Source of the DNA: Symbiodinium natans | Lineage: Eukaryota; Sar; Dinophyceae; Suessiales; Symbiodiniaceae | Assembly (NCBI GenBank): GCA_905221605.1 | Contig: CAJNDS010002530.1 | Span: 186,001 to 250,000 of the forward strand | Direction of reading: 5' to 3' | DNA length: 64,000 nt | Shown here: positions 1-10,403 of the stretch, piece after piece | Layout of the letters: the number at the start of each line of letters is the position of its first letter | Numbering within the stretch: position 1 is the stretch's first letter | Notes under the pieces: model-generated | What the model was told of the DNA's origin: nothing | The model's input: the letters and a program-made list of their open reading frames with translations, nothing else | Databases searched by the model: none | Translations under genes and position numbers: made by a program

Positions 1-110
1 TTCAATACCATCCAAACTCAGGGCCTAGCATTGCGGACCTCTCAGCTCGGGCTCAAGGTCTTAAGATTATCGTGTGTAAGAGGATAAGCCCTCGGGATTT
101 TCGACGTCAC

Positions 111-1067
111 CTCGATGGTGTTGTCCCCTGGCCAGCAGAATTGGCTGTGCGCCAACATCTGCTGCAGGATCTTCAGCCGCTCACCACCTTCAAGAAAGGT
201 ATCAGGAGCCTTTTGGCAAAGAAGTGTTCCAGGAGGACATCGGACAGCAAAGCTGGCACTGCCCGAAACTGTAAGGTCCCCACGATTTGCTGGAGGCTGT
301 CCGAAGTTTACAAACGGAATGGATGCACTCTCTCCAGAGTGACCCAGTATAGCAAACTCCTCAGCAACATCAAGAGTTGGTAAGGATATTAAGATTGTAA
401 CTCCTGTAAAATAAGCTCTTGTACCACTTTCTAAACCTACAGTATACATGCCCCCAAACAAGACTTCCAAGAAGAGAAATAGATGACATGGCAAAGATCA
501 TTGATTGGTTACCAAAGATTATTAATTGCAAAATCCCAGAAATTATTATGGAAATGATCCCTCATGCAGGAATTATTAAGATGTAAACTTCTGGATGTCC
601 AAAAACCAAAATAAATGTTGATAGAATATAGGATCTCCCCCAAATATAGGATCAAAGAAAAGTGTATTGAAGATCACCCAATATTAAAAGAAGTGTACCA
701 GATAAGATTGGTAATGTTAATAAAAGCATGAAAGCTGTAATCAAGAAAGCCCAAGGAAATAATGGGATAGTCTTTAATGTCAGATAATAATAAGATCTCA
801 GATTTAGAATTGTTGTCCAAAAGTTAAGAGATGTAAGACATGAAGATATACCAGCAAACAGACCGTTCACAAAACAGCGCTGCGTCTAATCTGATGGGGC
901 TTGACATCAGCATCCCAGCCAAGAGACAAATTTGTCTGTGTGCCCCTCCATGCTCTCCAGGATCAGACATGTAGCCTCCAGCATGCGATTCAGCCGTCCA
1001 TCCAAACTGTTGAAGCGATACATTGAGCCGGAGCAGTCCATGACGAAGCAAAGGCGCCGCTTCTGCC
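111..1067 (-). CDS. VWA8: VWA8 VWA domain, two exons split by a cox1-derived intron
   Basis: Exon 928-1067 reads [20 protein letters not shown], then [20 protein letters not shown] and TDKF; D-C-S-G-S is the DxSxS metal site (MIDAS). Exon 111-359 reads [10 protein letters not shown], later [20 protein letters not shown] and GDNTIE, ending at a GTGACG donor. The junction [13 protein letters not shown] is phase 0 and matches the animal protein. About 30 residues in the middle of the second exon have no counterpart ([14 protein letters not shown] region) and may hide a further small intron. The rest of the domain continues off the left edge. Confidence 0.92.
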
Positions 1068-4000
1068 TCACGGCATCCGCACAGCACGGCCCAGAAACTC
1101 ACAGCATTTCACAGTATCTCACCACGTACTCGTGAAACATGTGCATGCGAGTGCATGCTGCTACATCATAGTACAGCGACTCTCTGTTTGAAGGTGCCCG
1201 TATGTGTCAGTCATGCACAAGCTCGGGTTCCGCCTTCTGTTGTGCTGCTCCTGCTGTTTCTGTGGCTCCGCTTCTGCGCGCTTCTTGTAGACATAACGTT
1301 CGCCGGAAATACCCTCCACCAATCGCGTGTCATCCAGTTCACCATCTGAGCAATTTCTCTTCCACACACGCTCCGATCGTTTGTCTTGCGCGTGTCGAAA
1401 TATAGCCCTCAACTGGGCCACTTGAGGTTCCACGTTTGAGAGAACGTCCTGGTACAAAGCCCACATGCTCCTGACAGAACACACGTCTCATGACAGTACT
1501 GTAGTAGTTGCCAACGACATAGGCACAGAAACCCTCGCAGGCTCATGAAAATGCTCGTTTTTCACTTCAAAGATTTAGTTCTGCACTGCCCTTTGAGAGC
1601 ACACCAAGGCTCGGATCCATCTTTTCGATCTCGGCCAAACGTCTCTGCCATGCCTGCGTAAAATTCGCAGGCAAAACCGTAAAACTGCATAGAACGTTGT
1701 AGAACCCTCTCAAGTTTTGACGACCGGAGGCAGAGTCAGAAGAGACCTGCCTCGAGGGCCAAGGCTCTCGCCTGTTTCTTAGACTCCGCGCTAACCTGTT
1801 TTGCTGCATCATCCACTTGGAAAACCTCAACACAGTGGTGAGAGCAAAGAACGAAAAGAATCGCAAGCACGGCTGCACCAACGAAACCACCGAATCCAAC
1901 CAGTCCACCCCATCCATTCAGACAGGAAGCTGGGTTTCCATCCCATAATCGGTATGGACCTCCACGGCCTGCAGGTGCTGAAACAGAAGCATGATAAATT
2001 TGCGGGACACAGCGTTAAGAACGCTAAAAACAACACTAACAACAGCAGGTTGGTCCAACTCGTCCGAGCCCAACCTCCCAACCCTGCGGTGTCCGATCCG
2101 CCGCTTCCTCCGGCCCAGCGGTTGCCTGTCTTTGGCACAAAGGCAAGGCAAGCAAGGCAAGGTAAGGCAAGGAAAGGCAAGGAAAGTTGCGCAAGCGATG
2201 CAGTACATCACGGTACTGAAACACAACAGGACTCATGTCTTGACAAACTGAGGCGTGACATGCCGTGAAGCGCCACAAGGCCTCCGACGTGCGGGGCTCC
2301 GCTTGGATCGACCTTGTTGCGAGCACGCACTCCATCTTCCATGCTGTCAGACCTGCAACTCTTACGATCGCGAGCAATGTCCAGCCTCCCCGTGTTTGGG
2401 GCCTTTCATTGCAGTCTTTGGCGTGCTCCGCCCTCCTGGACAAAGCGTGGCCGAGGATGCATACAATCTAGATTGGGATGTGATGCGGTTGCTGAGCTAC
2501 AGATGCTATAGTGAAGAATGTGCTGTCATGTCCCCTCAGACGGCGCACGGCCTGTCGGTTCTTGTTTGATGACTCTTGCAAAAACTTTCATCGGGAATGC
2601 TGTGTCTAAGGCTGAGATACCAGATCCTTCAGAAGTAACCCATGAGGCAACGGGAAAGGACGCGGGAGCAAGGGGATTCCAAATCCAAAAACTGGGTTGA
2701 CTGGTGAGCTGCATAGGTAGCGGCTAAGAAGGACTGCGAAAGGCATCTTTTCTGGGACACCTTCATGTGTGCCTTTGCTAAGGATATGTTCAATCGCAGG
2801 AAAACCCTCTGATATCCAACCCTAAGCAACCACAAGTCACGACAGGGTGCATCAGTCTCTCTCTCTCCTACCTCATCGGCAAGAAGATGAGTTAGCAATG
2901 GATCCAAGAGCTTTGACTTCGGAACACAGGACACTGTACCGGAAGCCCAAGTGAACCGAGCCCAAGACCCCACGACCCTTCCTCACCGGCACCGTTTCCT
3001 TATCTGAAGCAATCAATGTGCGGCAACCAATGCATCTGAATCTCCCACGCAGATGCGATTACTGTTCATCCGAACACGCTCTCTCTGGACGACCACTTTG
3101 CATGTCTCATCGAGTCCAACATGCTGTGGACTGTTGATTTGTCAATGTTCACGTTCCAATCTGGACTCCGAAAGCATGTCTTCTTCAGTTGGAACAGTCC
3201 TCCATGCGCAGGATAGTACCTGATCTCAACGTCAGCAGCCTTCAGCGAGCGGTTGCCTTTTCCACCTCAGCAAACTGTGATTGCTGCTCTCATGATGTTA
3301 CTTGCGATTAATGGTGTTCAGTAATGGTGTGCATTGATAGTGTTCATTTATGGCATTTCCTCGAGCCGACAGAAGTCAAGCCACCCGAGACGGTGTCGAA
3401 GTTAGCTTCCAACTCATCCACTTGGAGACCCTGTGTCAGCGTCAGCTCTACCGGGTACCGGAATCACTGTGACAGAGTTCCCACTCTCTTACTTACAAGA
3501 GCGCAAATGAAGATCCGGAGGCTCGGAGGCGCTGCTGAGAGGAAGCTCTAACGTCGTCTTCACTGAGTCTCACCAGACATTTCGAGACTGAGAGCAAAAA
3601 GTTTCCTTTCACTTTTCCACTTTTCACTTCAGATGCTCTCAGTTGCGCCTGCGCATCAAAGACCTGCAGGAGCTGCCTCCCACAAAAGGGAGCGGTTTTT
3701 GAACAACCTTTGAGCAAACATGCACTCCGAATAGAGCCTTCGTAGTGGAGGGTCAAATGCTTCGTAAGCGAGGACGTTGCTCAATGCATCCGCCACAGAG
3801 TCCTGGACTGCCCCGCCATGGCACACGAATGGCGGCTTGAGCACTTCTCCCTCGAGGCCTTGGGAAAAGTCTCCAAATGTCGGGCCACAGCAATCGCCTC
3901 TCGCAAAGAGTATGGATACGAGATGGCAGTGTTCTCTGCGAGGGTCCTTGCAGGGCGAGCAAATGCGAGCAAGACAGCAAAACAGCACAGCAAAACAGCA

Positions 4001-7000
4001 AAGAAGGCCATGTCTGACATGTCGAGTCATGACAACCGTGGTCCTTAGCTCGGCGAATGCCAGAGCCAGCTTGTCCAAAATACGTTTGGGGTAGGTGGGA
4101 GCGATGTGGTGGAGGAGATCGATTTCCGAGGCGAGATCCTTCGCGGATCTTTGCACAAGGTACCAACAACCCAGGGGGGCTCACACTCTCTCTCTTGCTC
4201 TCTCGTTCTTGCTCATGATCGTTCTCCGATGGCAGCTAGCACTTGTTGATGCCACGTGACCGGATTGTCCAGCACGACTGTCGCGAACACATCTCCACAC
4301 TCCCGGAAGAAGGGATTGCCGTGAAAAGGAAATCCAGGACGATTGGCTAAAACCTGCATGCTTGCCAGGGGCCGGTGATGGCCGGTGGCTGAAGAACTTC
4401 TCCCACTGCAGAAGAGTAGACAAATCACAGTAGCGTGTCGGCTGCTTATGTTGCCTGTTCTCTTGGCACCCGGCCCAAAGCCGGAAATCTGGATGGATCT
4501 GGATGTCAGATGGACGACAGCCTTGGATTGCTCAGTGGCATATGGGGGCGATGCTGACTTCTGACGGTTCCTTTTTTGTCAGGGAAGATGGAGCGGAGCC
4601 TTGGCGGCAGAGACGACGGCCATCTCCGAGAAGCAGTTCTCCATCCTGTGACTGGGCGACCCGACAATGCCAAGCAGGTTCTGCAAGTTTTTGGGAGGTT
4701 CTCTCCGAGGCTTCTCTCTCCACGAATTCACATCTCTTTCAACAGGTACTCGTCCTCAATGAGCGATTTCAAAATGATAACAACTTCTGTCGGGGCTTTG
4801 TCCGCTTCGTCCAGTACCTTGAGAGAGCAAAGGTCTTTACAGGTCTCTACTATTTAAAATGGCTCAGGAAAATGATGCACCATGAAGTTACCATGAAGTT
4901 ACCAAATGAAGTCAAAGCACGCAAACCCTTCCGTTCTTTGCAGCCCGCACCAGTGGAGCATCTTCATAGAGCAGGCGGCCATTCTCCAAAACTGGGCGTA
5001 AAGTCAGCGAGCTTACCTCAATGACACCCAGGCATACCCAGGCGGCCCACGCACTAAGTCTTACATATGGAACAGGACAGGGATGCGAAATATGCGAATC
5101 GCAGTCAGGATGCTGTCGTGTCGCGGTGCAACTGTACATACTCACGCTCTGCTCTGAGCAGCTGAAGCGTACGATCTGCTGCCACATTCTTGCCGACTCC
5201 TCGCCGGGATTTGCAGAGAGATTGGTGTAAGGGGGCGTTCAGTCGCAGATGTCGCGGTAGGTGTGATTGGTGGCAGGGGCTTGTTTGACGGTCAGCGTCC
5301 TTGATTCCCCAGCAATAGCACGGCATGCTCGCCAGCTTCTTCACCTCAAGCGTGAGATGTCTGAAAGATTCTGAAGATTGGGTCTTGCAACCATATGCTA
5401 TGCTCGCAGGATCCTCTGCACAGGATCGAACAAGGTCGAACCATACCGAAACGAGTTGCACAAAAGAATTCTTTGCACCGTGTTCCTTGGCTCAGAAGAA
5501 AAAATTAAATAGTACACAGGCAAGACCGTCAGCAGCGATACTCTCTGTGGCCGATGCTGACATTGCATCAGCTTGCAGGTTTGGATATTGACAAAGCATA
5601 AACAACAAAGATTGACAAAGAGGTCATGAGCCAAGTAACAAGGCTGAAGCACTCGCATAGAAACTCCGCGGGGCGGGCACTAACTCTGATCGTCGTGGTG
5701 TGCGTCGTGCGATGCGCCGGCTCCCAACAACAACGTCGTCGGCATCGACTGTGACGGCAGGCTCCCTTCTCTGCTTGCCTGACTTTGGCACCGGGCTCTT
5801 TTCGACCGACTGAAGCCATCCTTCAACAGCCTCCTGAAGCCGCACCGGCAAGAAGCGTGACATCATGGCGTCGTGCACGATCGTGTGGAGGCACGGCCCT
5901 TCAGGACTACCAGCTGCATGACGTGCTATTCGAAGCAGAACCCGTAGAGACAATCTCAGCAAATCGCGTTCTGCTCGGGAGAAGGAGGAGTCAGATTGCG
6001 CTCCGAGCGCCGCAGAAGAAACCGTTGCAACGTCTGCACACAACTTTTCAGTTGCCGAAGGGACTAGCAATTGCAGTGCAGAGCTTAACTCTGAGAGCGT
6101 CATCTCAGGTAGGGTGTGTGTAGAGAAAAGGGCGGCAACCTCGGGACTCAACCAGCTGCCTGGCTCTGCAAGCGCCACGAGACGAAAGCTGCGTGCAAGC
6201 TTGTGTACTCGACCGCTCTCGCAGCGGGCATCGTCCACCAAGCGAGTTCCATCTGGCAGATCCAGTTCACGCTCTGTGCAAAGCCTGCTCAAAGCTGCCA
6301 CCAGGGCACCTGGCGGTAGCCGGTGCGCCCCATCCAGAACAACAACGCCGCCTGTACGTGCTGCAGCGGCAACTGGCTGGTCTGCCCATGAAGATGCTCC
6401 TGGTTTGCATTGATACACGGGGTCTGTAGAACTTGTATGGTGCGCCGGGCTGATCAAATCACTGAGGGACCACTGCAAATTTTTATGCGGTCCTGAAGTT
6501 TCATCGGTCACTCGCCTCTGGAGAAGATCTCGGGCTGTTAGATCTCGATGAAGATTAAACGTCTGCCTGCAGTGGCAACTTGCTAGGGGCCATCAGTCGC
6601 AAATTCCCTTCGGCGTGATGGCCCAGCAACAAGGAGCTGCCCGATTGCGAGACATTGCCAAAGCCGCCGCATGCTTCCGACCTGCCAATATGTTTGCCTC
6701 GGCCTCCGGCTGAGAGGCGCATTTCCAACCCTTCCCTGCACTCCACCGATCACGCCCCCAGCCCAATGCCTGCGGGAGCTGCCAAACCTGCAATCCGATG
6801 CTGGGGGGGGGGGGGGGGGGGGGGCCAGCCTGTGGCCGGGCAGACATACTTGACCTTGTCACACCTTTGCACCGCCTGCTGACACTGCAAGCCTCTGAAT
6901 ACTGCAAGTTTAAGGCAGTCAGGGGTCCTCGAGAAAGCCGACAACAGCCCCCAAGCTCACTTACGCTGCAGGTTCATGGTTCGGGAGTATGGGTCGAATT

Positions 7001-10000
7001 CTCGCCGGTGGCTTGTTCCTCGACCCGTGGTCGCTTTCCGCATCTGCAGCCCGACTGCGCGGACCGGAAACTGCGAGGTGCACCGCCTGGACCGCGGATC
7101 GGCACGTGGAGCGGCTTGGGCCGGCTTGGCTGCCACGCATACACACGCACACTCACACACACACACACATTTACATGTATATATATATATATATGTTTAT
7201 ATATATATACATATATATACATAATACAAAATGAACTTTAACAAAATTGCTAGAGTAATTAAGCATTCTGATGCCCCTCGCAGAAGGAGCTTCTGTACAC
7301 AGGGAGTGCATGTGCCATACCGTGGCACATCATGGAATGCCGATGGCGCGACGTGCAGAGTGCTGTCAAGGTGCCAAGTCTCCGTCCGTAGACACCGAAC
7401 GAGGGCACTTTTGCCGGCACCACGGGCTGCTATGAGAAGAACATTCTGGCCAGCAGCGAGGTCAGCCTACCACTTTGGCGGCTGCTGATTGACACTTGAG
7501 GACTCTTGGCTCTTCTGCAGGGTGCGCGCTTTCTCTGTGGTAAGGTTGATCAAGCCAAGAAGCCTGAATTGCATGTGCAGCTGCGTCCAGCGCAGCTGTG
7601 CGACAATGGCCAGCTACCAATCGGACTCCTCTAGAGGGCGAGTCAGTACTGCGGCATGGCGACGTCACTTTCGACGAATCCGGACAATGACTCACGAACA
7701 ACGAGCAACAAGTTGAGCATCCGCATGCATCCGCCCACCTCCGGCATCATTAGCGGCTGGGCCACTGAAATCCAAACCGAGCTGCAGCAGGGCCTTCAAA
7801 TCAAGCAAATGATGCGAACGAATCTTTGCAATCTTCTGCAAGCGCCCGAGCCCAAGGCAATGCTCTGCACTCTCTGGCGCGACCGGTTGAGAACTGCTTC
7901 AGATGATTGCAGGGCTCAGATGCTGTATCCCGATGTTTCCCAAAGGCCTTCTTGGCCTGCACAGCGGCCGGCGACAGATCAGAGAGAGGAGGGTAGATTC
8001 GTCGCCTCGTGTCAATCTATTCCTGAACCCAGCTCGGTGTGATGCACAAGACTGCGCAAGCACCACCCAGTCCCTCTGTGCCAAGTGACAGAACATGAAC
8101 AGCAGGACATTGAGAGGCATCAATGGCGGGCTGCTGTGAAGCGTATCTCTGCAAAGCGCTGCTTGAGAAGGAGAAGAATGCCGTGTTGTGATGGATGGAC
8201 TGTCGCTCCAGCTCCTGAGACACTGCATGACACTGCCGAGTTAGACCGCAGTCCCTGCAGTACATGCCAGACTAGTTGACTAGTTGTCAAACTTGCTGGC
8301 CCAAGCTGCCATAATCGTTTCTGCCGCAGTGGTGACGCTTTCCACATCGGCAGTGCTGAGCCCTCTATGCTCTCTCAAGGATGATACCAACTCCTCTGAA
8401 GGAGCCGACGGTATCAAAAGCCTCAGACATGGCGTCTCAAAAGCCGTGTCTAAGGCTGCGCTTGCGAGCACTGTCATAATGCCATATATGGACGTCAAAA
8501 ACTATGTCATTCTGCAGCGACACCCAATCTCACAAACTTATGCCATGTCCTGCCATGCAACGATTGAAATCGTGAGCGTAGGGGTGGGTCCAGAGCCCGC
8601 CCATCGAAAGGTGGACAAGGTGACGCCAAGGCAAAGACCCGAAAATGGCGGTGAACAGCAGCAAGGTGGCTGCTGCGGTCGTCAGCACTCCTTCAGTCAA
8701 AGAAGTGCGACGCACAAGCGAAGACTCCAATTACATCTGCTCCACTTTTGCTGACAGCTCTGGAAATGAGCTGCGACAATTCGGAAAAGCTGCGTGCATC
8801 GACTCCTGTTTGTCAGCACAGGCTCCAGCTGTTCGTACCGCTCGGCTGGAACCAGAAAGCGGCCATCTTCCAGGGACATCTCCCTATTCTCCAGCCTTTT
8901 GGTAAATTTGGCACGTCAATTTCAACTTGCGACGCGATCCAGGAACAAAAAGGCGGACCAAAGGGAAACGGGACGAGGTTCAGATTGTTCAACGTCGGGA
9001 GCACGTTCCGCTCTGCTCGTTCTAGGCCATCCTGACGTTTGCAGGCCCGCATCCCCATGTCGGAGCAGGGCGCAAGCGCTGGAAGCTGCAGTTCACTGCA
9101 CCACTGCACTCCAAGTCGCGAGAACCAGGATACTGCCCTTCAGTGCCGCCCTCACTGGAGGCGAGTCTGAAAAAGCCACGCTTCCTCCGCTAAGGATCTC
9201 ACGCCGCCTTGCCGTAGTGCACACTCACACGCCAAACACAATCCAATTACATCATGAGGTTCCCGTAGCTGTCCGTACAGTAGCTGGGGGCTGGGAGCTG
9301 TACTGCTTGAGGTCTGCTTCGGTCGTGTCGGCAGAAATCCCAACGTACTCCAGCTCGGCATGAACCTGAATGATGGTAAGTTTTGATGACTCTCCACAAA
9401 GGAAACTTACAATGTTCCCAATATTCCCCTACAAAAGGTTGCTGAGCTGGATGTTCTATTTGACATGTGCGACCTAAGAATGATGCTAGTGAAGAAACCT
9501 GTGCTCAGATTTCGCCGAAAGGTTGCTTACATTGGTTTACTGAACTGGCTTTGCTTACGAGTTTCCAACGATCAAGCCTAAAGCATCAAAGACCATAGAA
9601 ATTGCGTCAACAAGCAGGTCAAGTTGGACAAGGTGAGGCTCATGCCCTGACTGGAAATTGAAAAACGCGCATCCTTCCCTGAACCCGAAATTTTTGCGGT
9701 CTCGACATCCCTCGACAAAGCGGCTTGGCCCGTGGGCCTCCGGAATGCTTCCGGGACATCTACTGTGCGGGGATGTGCCATGATATGTTATGAAGAAGCT
9801 TGGCATCGAAGGACCTGGAATGGCACATGTACCGAATGTTGCCGAAACTTTGAGGAGTGCCGCTTGGAAGCCAGCTCTGCGTACGCTAGCGCTAGCAGCC
9901 GTGCTCGAGCACGCTCGGCCGGCGACGACAGTAGCAGTGCATCTTGGGCCAGCGAGTCCTTCAAGCAAACACGAATTATGCGAATTGAGCTGCTGATTGC

Positions 10001-10403
10001 CCAGACTTGCCCATGCCTTCAAATGCCTTCGAGTGCATTCTTGACAAACAGGCCTTCTGCGCCAGCCACTTCAGTGCTGGACGAAGTGCAAGGGGCAGCT
10101 GCCGAAGAAATCCGCGGGGTACGAGACTGGGAAGGCAAGGCTCCTCCACTGAACTTCGTAGCTTAAAACAGCTCCGCAATGGAAAGCCACCTTTCGAAAC
10201 ATGGCTGCCCTGAGAAGAGCGAAATGAAGATTTCTAATTGTTCGAACGGTTTGATATCGAAGGCCATGGGTCGAGTCCTCTGGGTGACGGCGTAGCGGAG
10301 CTTGAACGCCGCCCACAGAAACTGTCCCCCAGGATGTGGCGGCTGTGGCGGCTGGGGCTGTGGAGATGCGCCGGACACACCAACAAGGGCGTTGGCTCAG
10401 CAT
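111..10403 (-). CDS. VWA8: VWA8 (von Willebrand factor A domain-containing protein 8), multi-exon, 3' end off the left edge
   Basis: VWA8 is a large AAA+ ATPase found in the mitochondrial matrix in animals; its exact substrate is not settled. Read leftwards, the minus strand gives in correct order an N-terminal leader, three AAA-like modules, a Gly-rich linker, a charged helical stretch and a MIDAS-containing VWA domain, all collinear with animal VWA8. Exons I can bound by phase: 9304-9365, 9120-9207, 8982-9031, 8820-8895, 5300-5344, 4921-5016, 4755-4817, 1751-1825, 1605-1653, 928-1067 and 111-359. The start at 10403 is chosen because it opens an Arg-rich, acid-poor leader ([14 protein letters not shown]...) like a mitochondrial presequence, followed by [18 protein letters not shown], matching the first conserved block. 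The last ~100 residues lie beyond position 1. Introns use GT, GC and GA donors. Family identity is very secure; several exon borders are not. Confidence 0.93.
375..862 (-). pseudogene. cox1: Nuclear copy of mitochondrial cox1 fragment (NUMT)
   Basis: The minus strand carries about 490 bp of cytochrome c oxidase subunit I. In order it reads [121 protein letters not shown]. It is broken: about 4 bp are missing after GDLQ (near 665), a TGA replaces the Phe codon after IIPA (near 570), and about 5 bp are missing at the WGH-HMYTVG site (near 452). It is AT-rich against its GC-rich neighbours. It lies wholly within one VWA8 intron, so it is a transferred organelle fragment and not an expressed gene. 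Confidence 0.95.
1235..2135 (-). CDS. VWA8: VWA8 Gly-rich linker and charged helical region
   Basis: The exon near 2085-2135 reads [17 protein letters not shown], nearly the animal TWAGGTGGRDTAGLGG. The next exon (~1935-1970) reads [12 protein letters not shown]. Exon 1751-1825 (25 codons) reads [20 protein letters not shown] and continues into exon 1605-1653, [16 protein letters not shown], through a GC donor. The exon at about 1235-1455 reads [15 protein letters not shown], then [20 protein letters not shown] and [10 protein letters not shown], the conserved block just before the VWA domain. The intron around 1980-2085 and its 5' side hold GGCAA-type repeats. Confidence 0.9.
2145..2187. repeat. 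GGCAA-type short tandem repeat in a VWA8 intron
   Basis: Degenerate iterations of ggcaa/ggaaa (aaggcaaggcaagcaaggcaaggtaaggcaagg) next to the Gly-rich exon of VWA8. Confidence 0.7.
2190..3714 (-). other. VWA8 interior, exons not identified
   Basis: In animal VWA8 some 450-500 residues separate module 3 from the Gly-rich linker. In this 1.5-kb stretch I cannot recognise any of that segment. Minus-strand frames at 2629-2973 and 3493-3756 are open but show no motif. Either this part of the protein diverges too far to see, or the dinoflagellate protein is shorter here. Confidence 0.4.
3715..5344 (-). CDS. VWA8: VWA8 AAA module 3 exons, Walker A GVGKN and Walker B DEAD
   Basis: Exon 5300-5344 ([14 protein letters not shown]) joins exon ~5115-5199 ([26 protein letters not shown]) to give GNQGVGKN, identical to the unusual Asn-ending Walker A of animal VWA8. 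Exon 4921-5016 reads [20 protein letters not shown] and AAKNGRVC. Exon 4755-4817 reads [20 protein letters not shown] (Walker B). Exon up to 4645 reads [13 protein letters not shown] short exon near 4490-4520 reads IQIHPDFR. Exon ~4219-4353 reads [16 protein letters not shown] and [13 protein letters not shown]. Exon 4044-~4125 reads [16 protein letters not shown] and LAFAELR. Exon ~3850-3946 reads [17 protein letters not shown] and ARHLETFPK (sensor-2 region). A last piece near 3715-3790 reads [19 protein letters not shown]. Three joins use GA donors and keep phase exactly. Confidence 0.93.
5640..7460 (-). CDS. VWA8: VWA8 AAA module 2 exons, intact Walker A
   Basis: A short exon at about 7390-7460 reads [20 protein letters not shown], an intact Walker A (G-A-G-K-S). 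A long exon from 6566 leftwards to about 5640 reads [16 protein letters not shown], then [52 protein letters not shown] and a C-terminal helical part. The Walker B-like segment has VLDG where a typical AAA protein has D-E, the same change seen in animal VWA8 module 2. About 20 extra residues near 6380-6460, between [16 protein letters not shown] and [13 protein letters not shown], probably mark an unsplit small intron. The intron between the two exons contains the poly-G tract at 6803-6824 and the CA/TA microsatellite at 7135-7224. Confidence 0.9.
6803..7224. repeat. Poly-G tract and CA/TA microsatellites in a VWA8 intron
   Basis: Positions 6803-6824 are an uninterrupted run of about 22 G. 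Positions 7135-7224 are CA repeats followed by TA/ATAC repeats. The open frames over this stretch (polyproline, HTHTH, YIYIY) are products of these repeats and not genes. Confidence 0.9.
8290..9985 (-). CDS. VWA8: VWA8 AAA module 1 exons, degenerate P-loop
   Basis: Exon 9864-9985 reads [15 protein letters not shown] then [19 protein letters not shown], where animal VWA8 has the module-1 P-loop region with GPPGPLR. The Gly-Lys pair of a working Walker A motif is absent here too, so this module probably does not bind nucleotide normally. Exon 9304-9365 reads [19 protein letters not shown]. Exon 9120-9207 reads [14 protein letters not shown] and [11 protein letters not shown]. Exon 8982-9031 reads [16 protein letters not shown]. 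Exon 8820-8895 reads [20 protein letters not shown]. An exon near 8578-8655 reads [23 protein letters not shown] 8290-8498 ([20 protein letters not shown]) is a weaker continuation. The joins 9365-9304/9207, 9120/9031 and 8982/8895 are exactly in phase and reproduce the conserved protein. Confidence 0.88.
10272..10403 (-). CDS. VWA8: VWA8 first exon: putative mitochondrial presequence and first conserved block
   Basis: From ATG at 10401-10403 the frame reads [19 protein letters not shown] and then [19 protein letters not shown]. The first ~26 residues hold three Arg and no acidic residue, as expected for mitochondrial import. The second part lines up with the block 'VNIGDVSYKLKIPKNPE' of animal VWA8. 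The 3' border of this exon is uncertain (near 10272). A second ATG lies just upstream in another context, so the start is probable, not certain. Confidence 0.6.

Noticed and set aside
5624-6511. Treating the 295-codon frame as a complete single-exon bacterial-type ATPase
   Set aside because: It lacks a Walker A motif, which sits in a separate exon at ~7400; it is one exon of VWA8.
7135-7224. CRISPR or other regulated repeat array at the CA/TA tract
   Set aside because: Simple dinucleotide microsatellite with no spacers.
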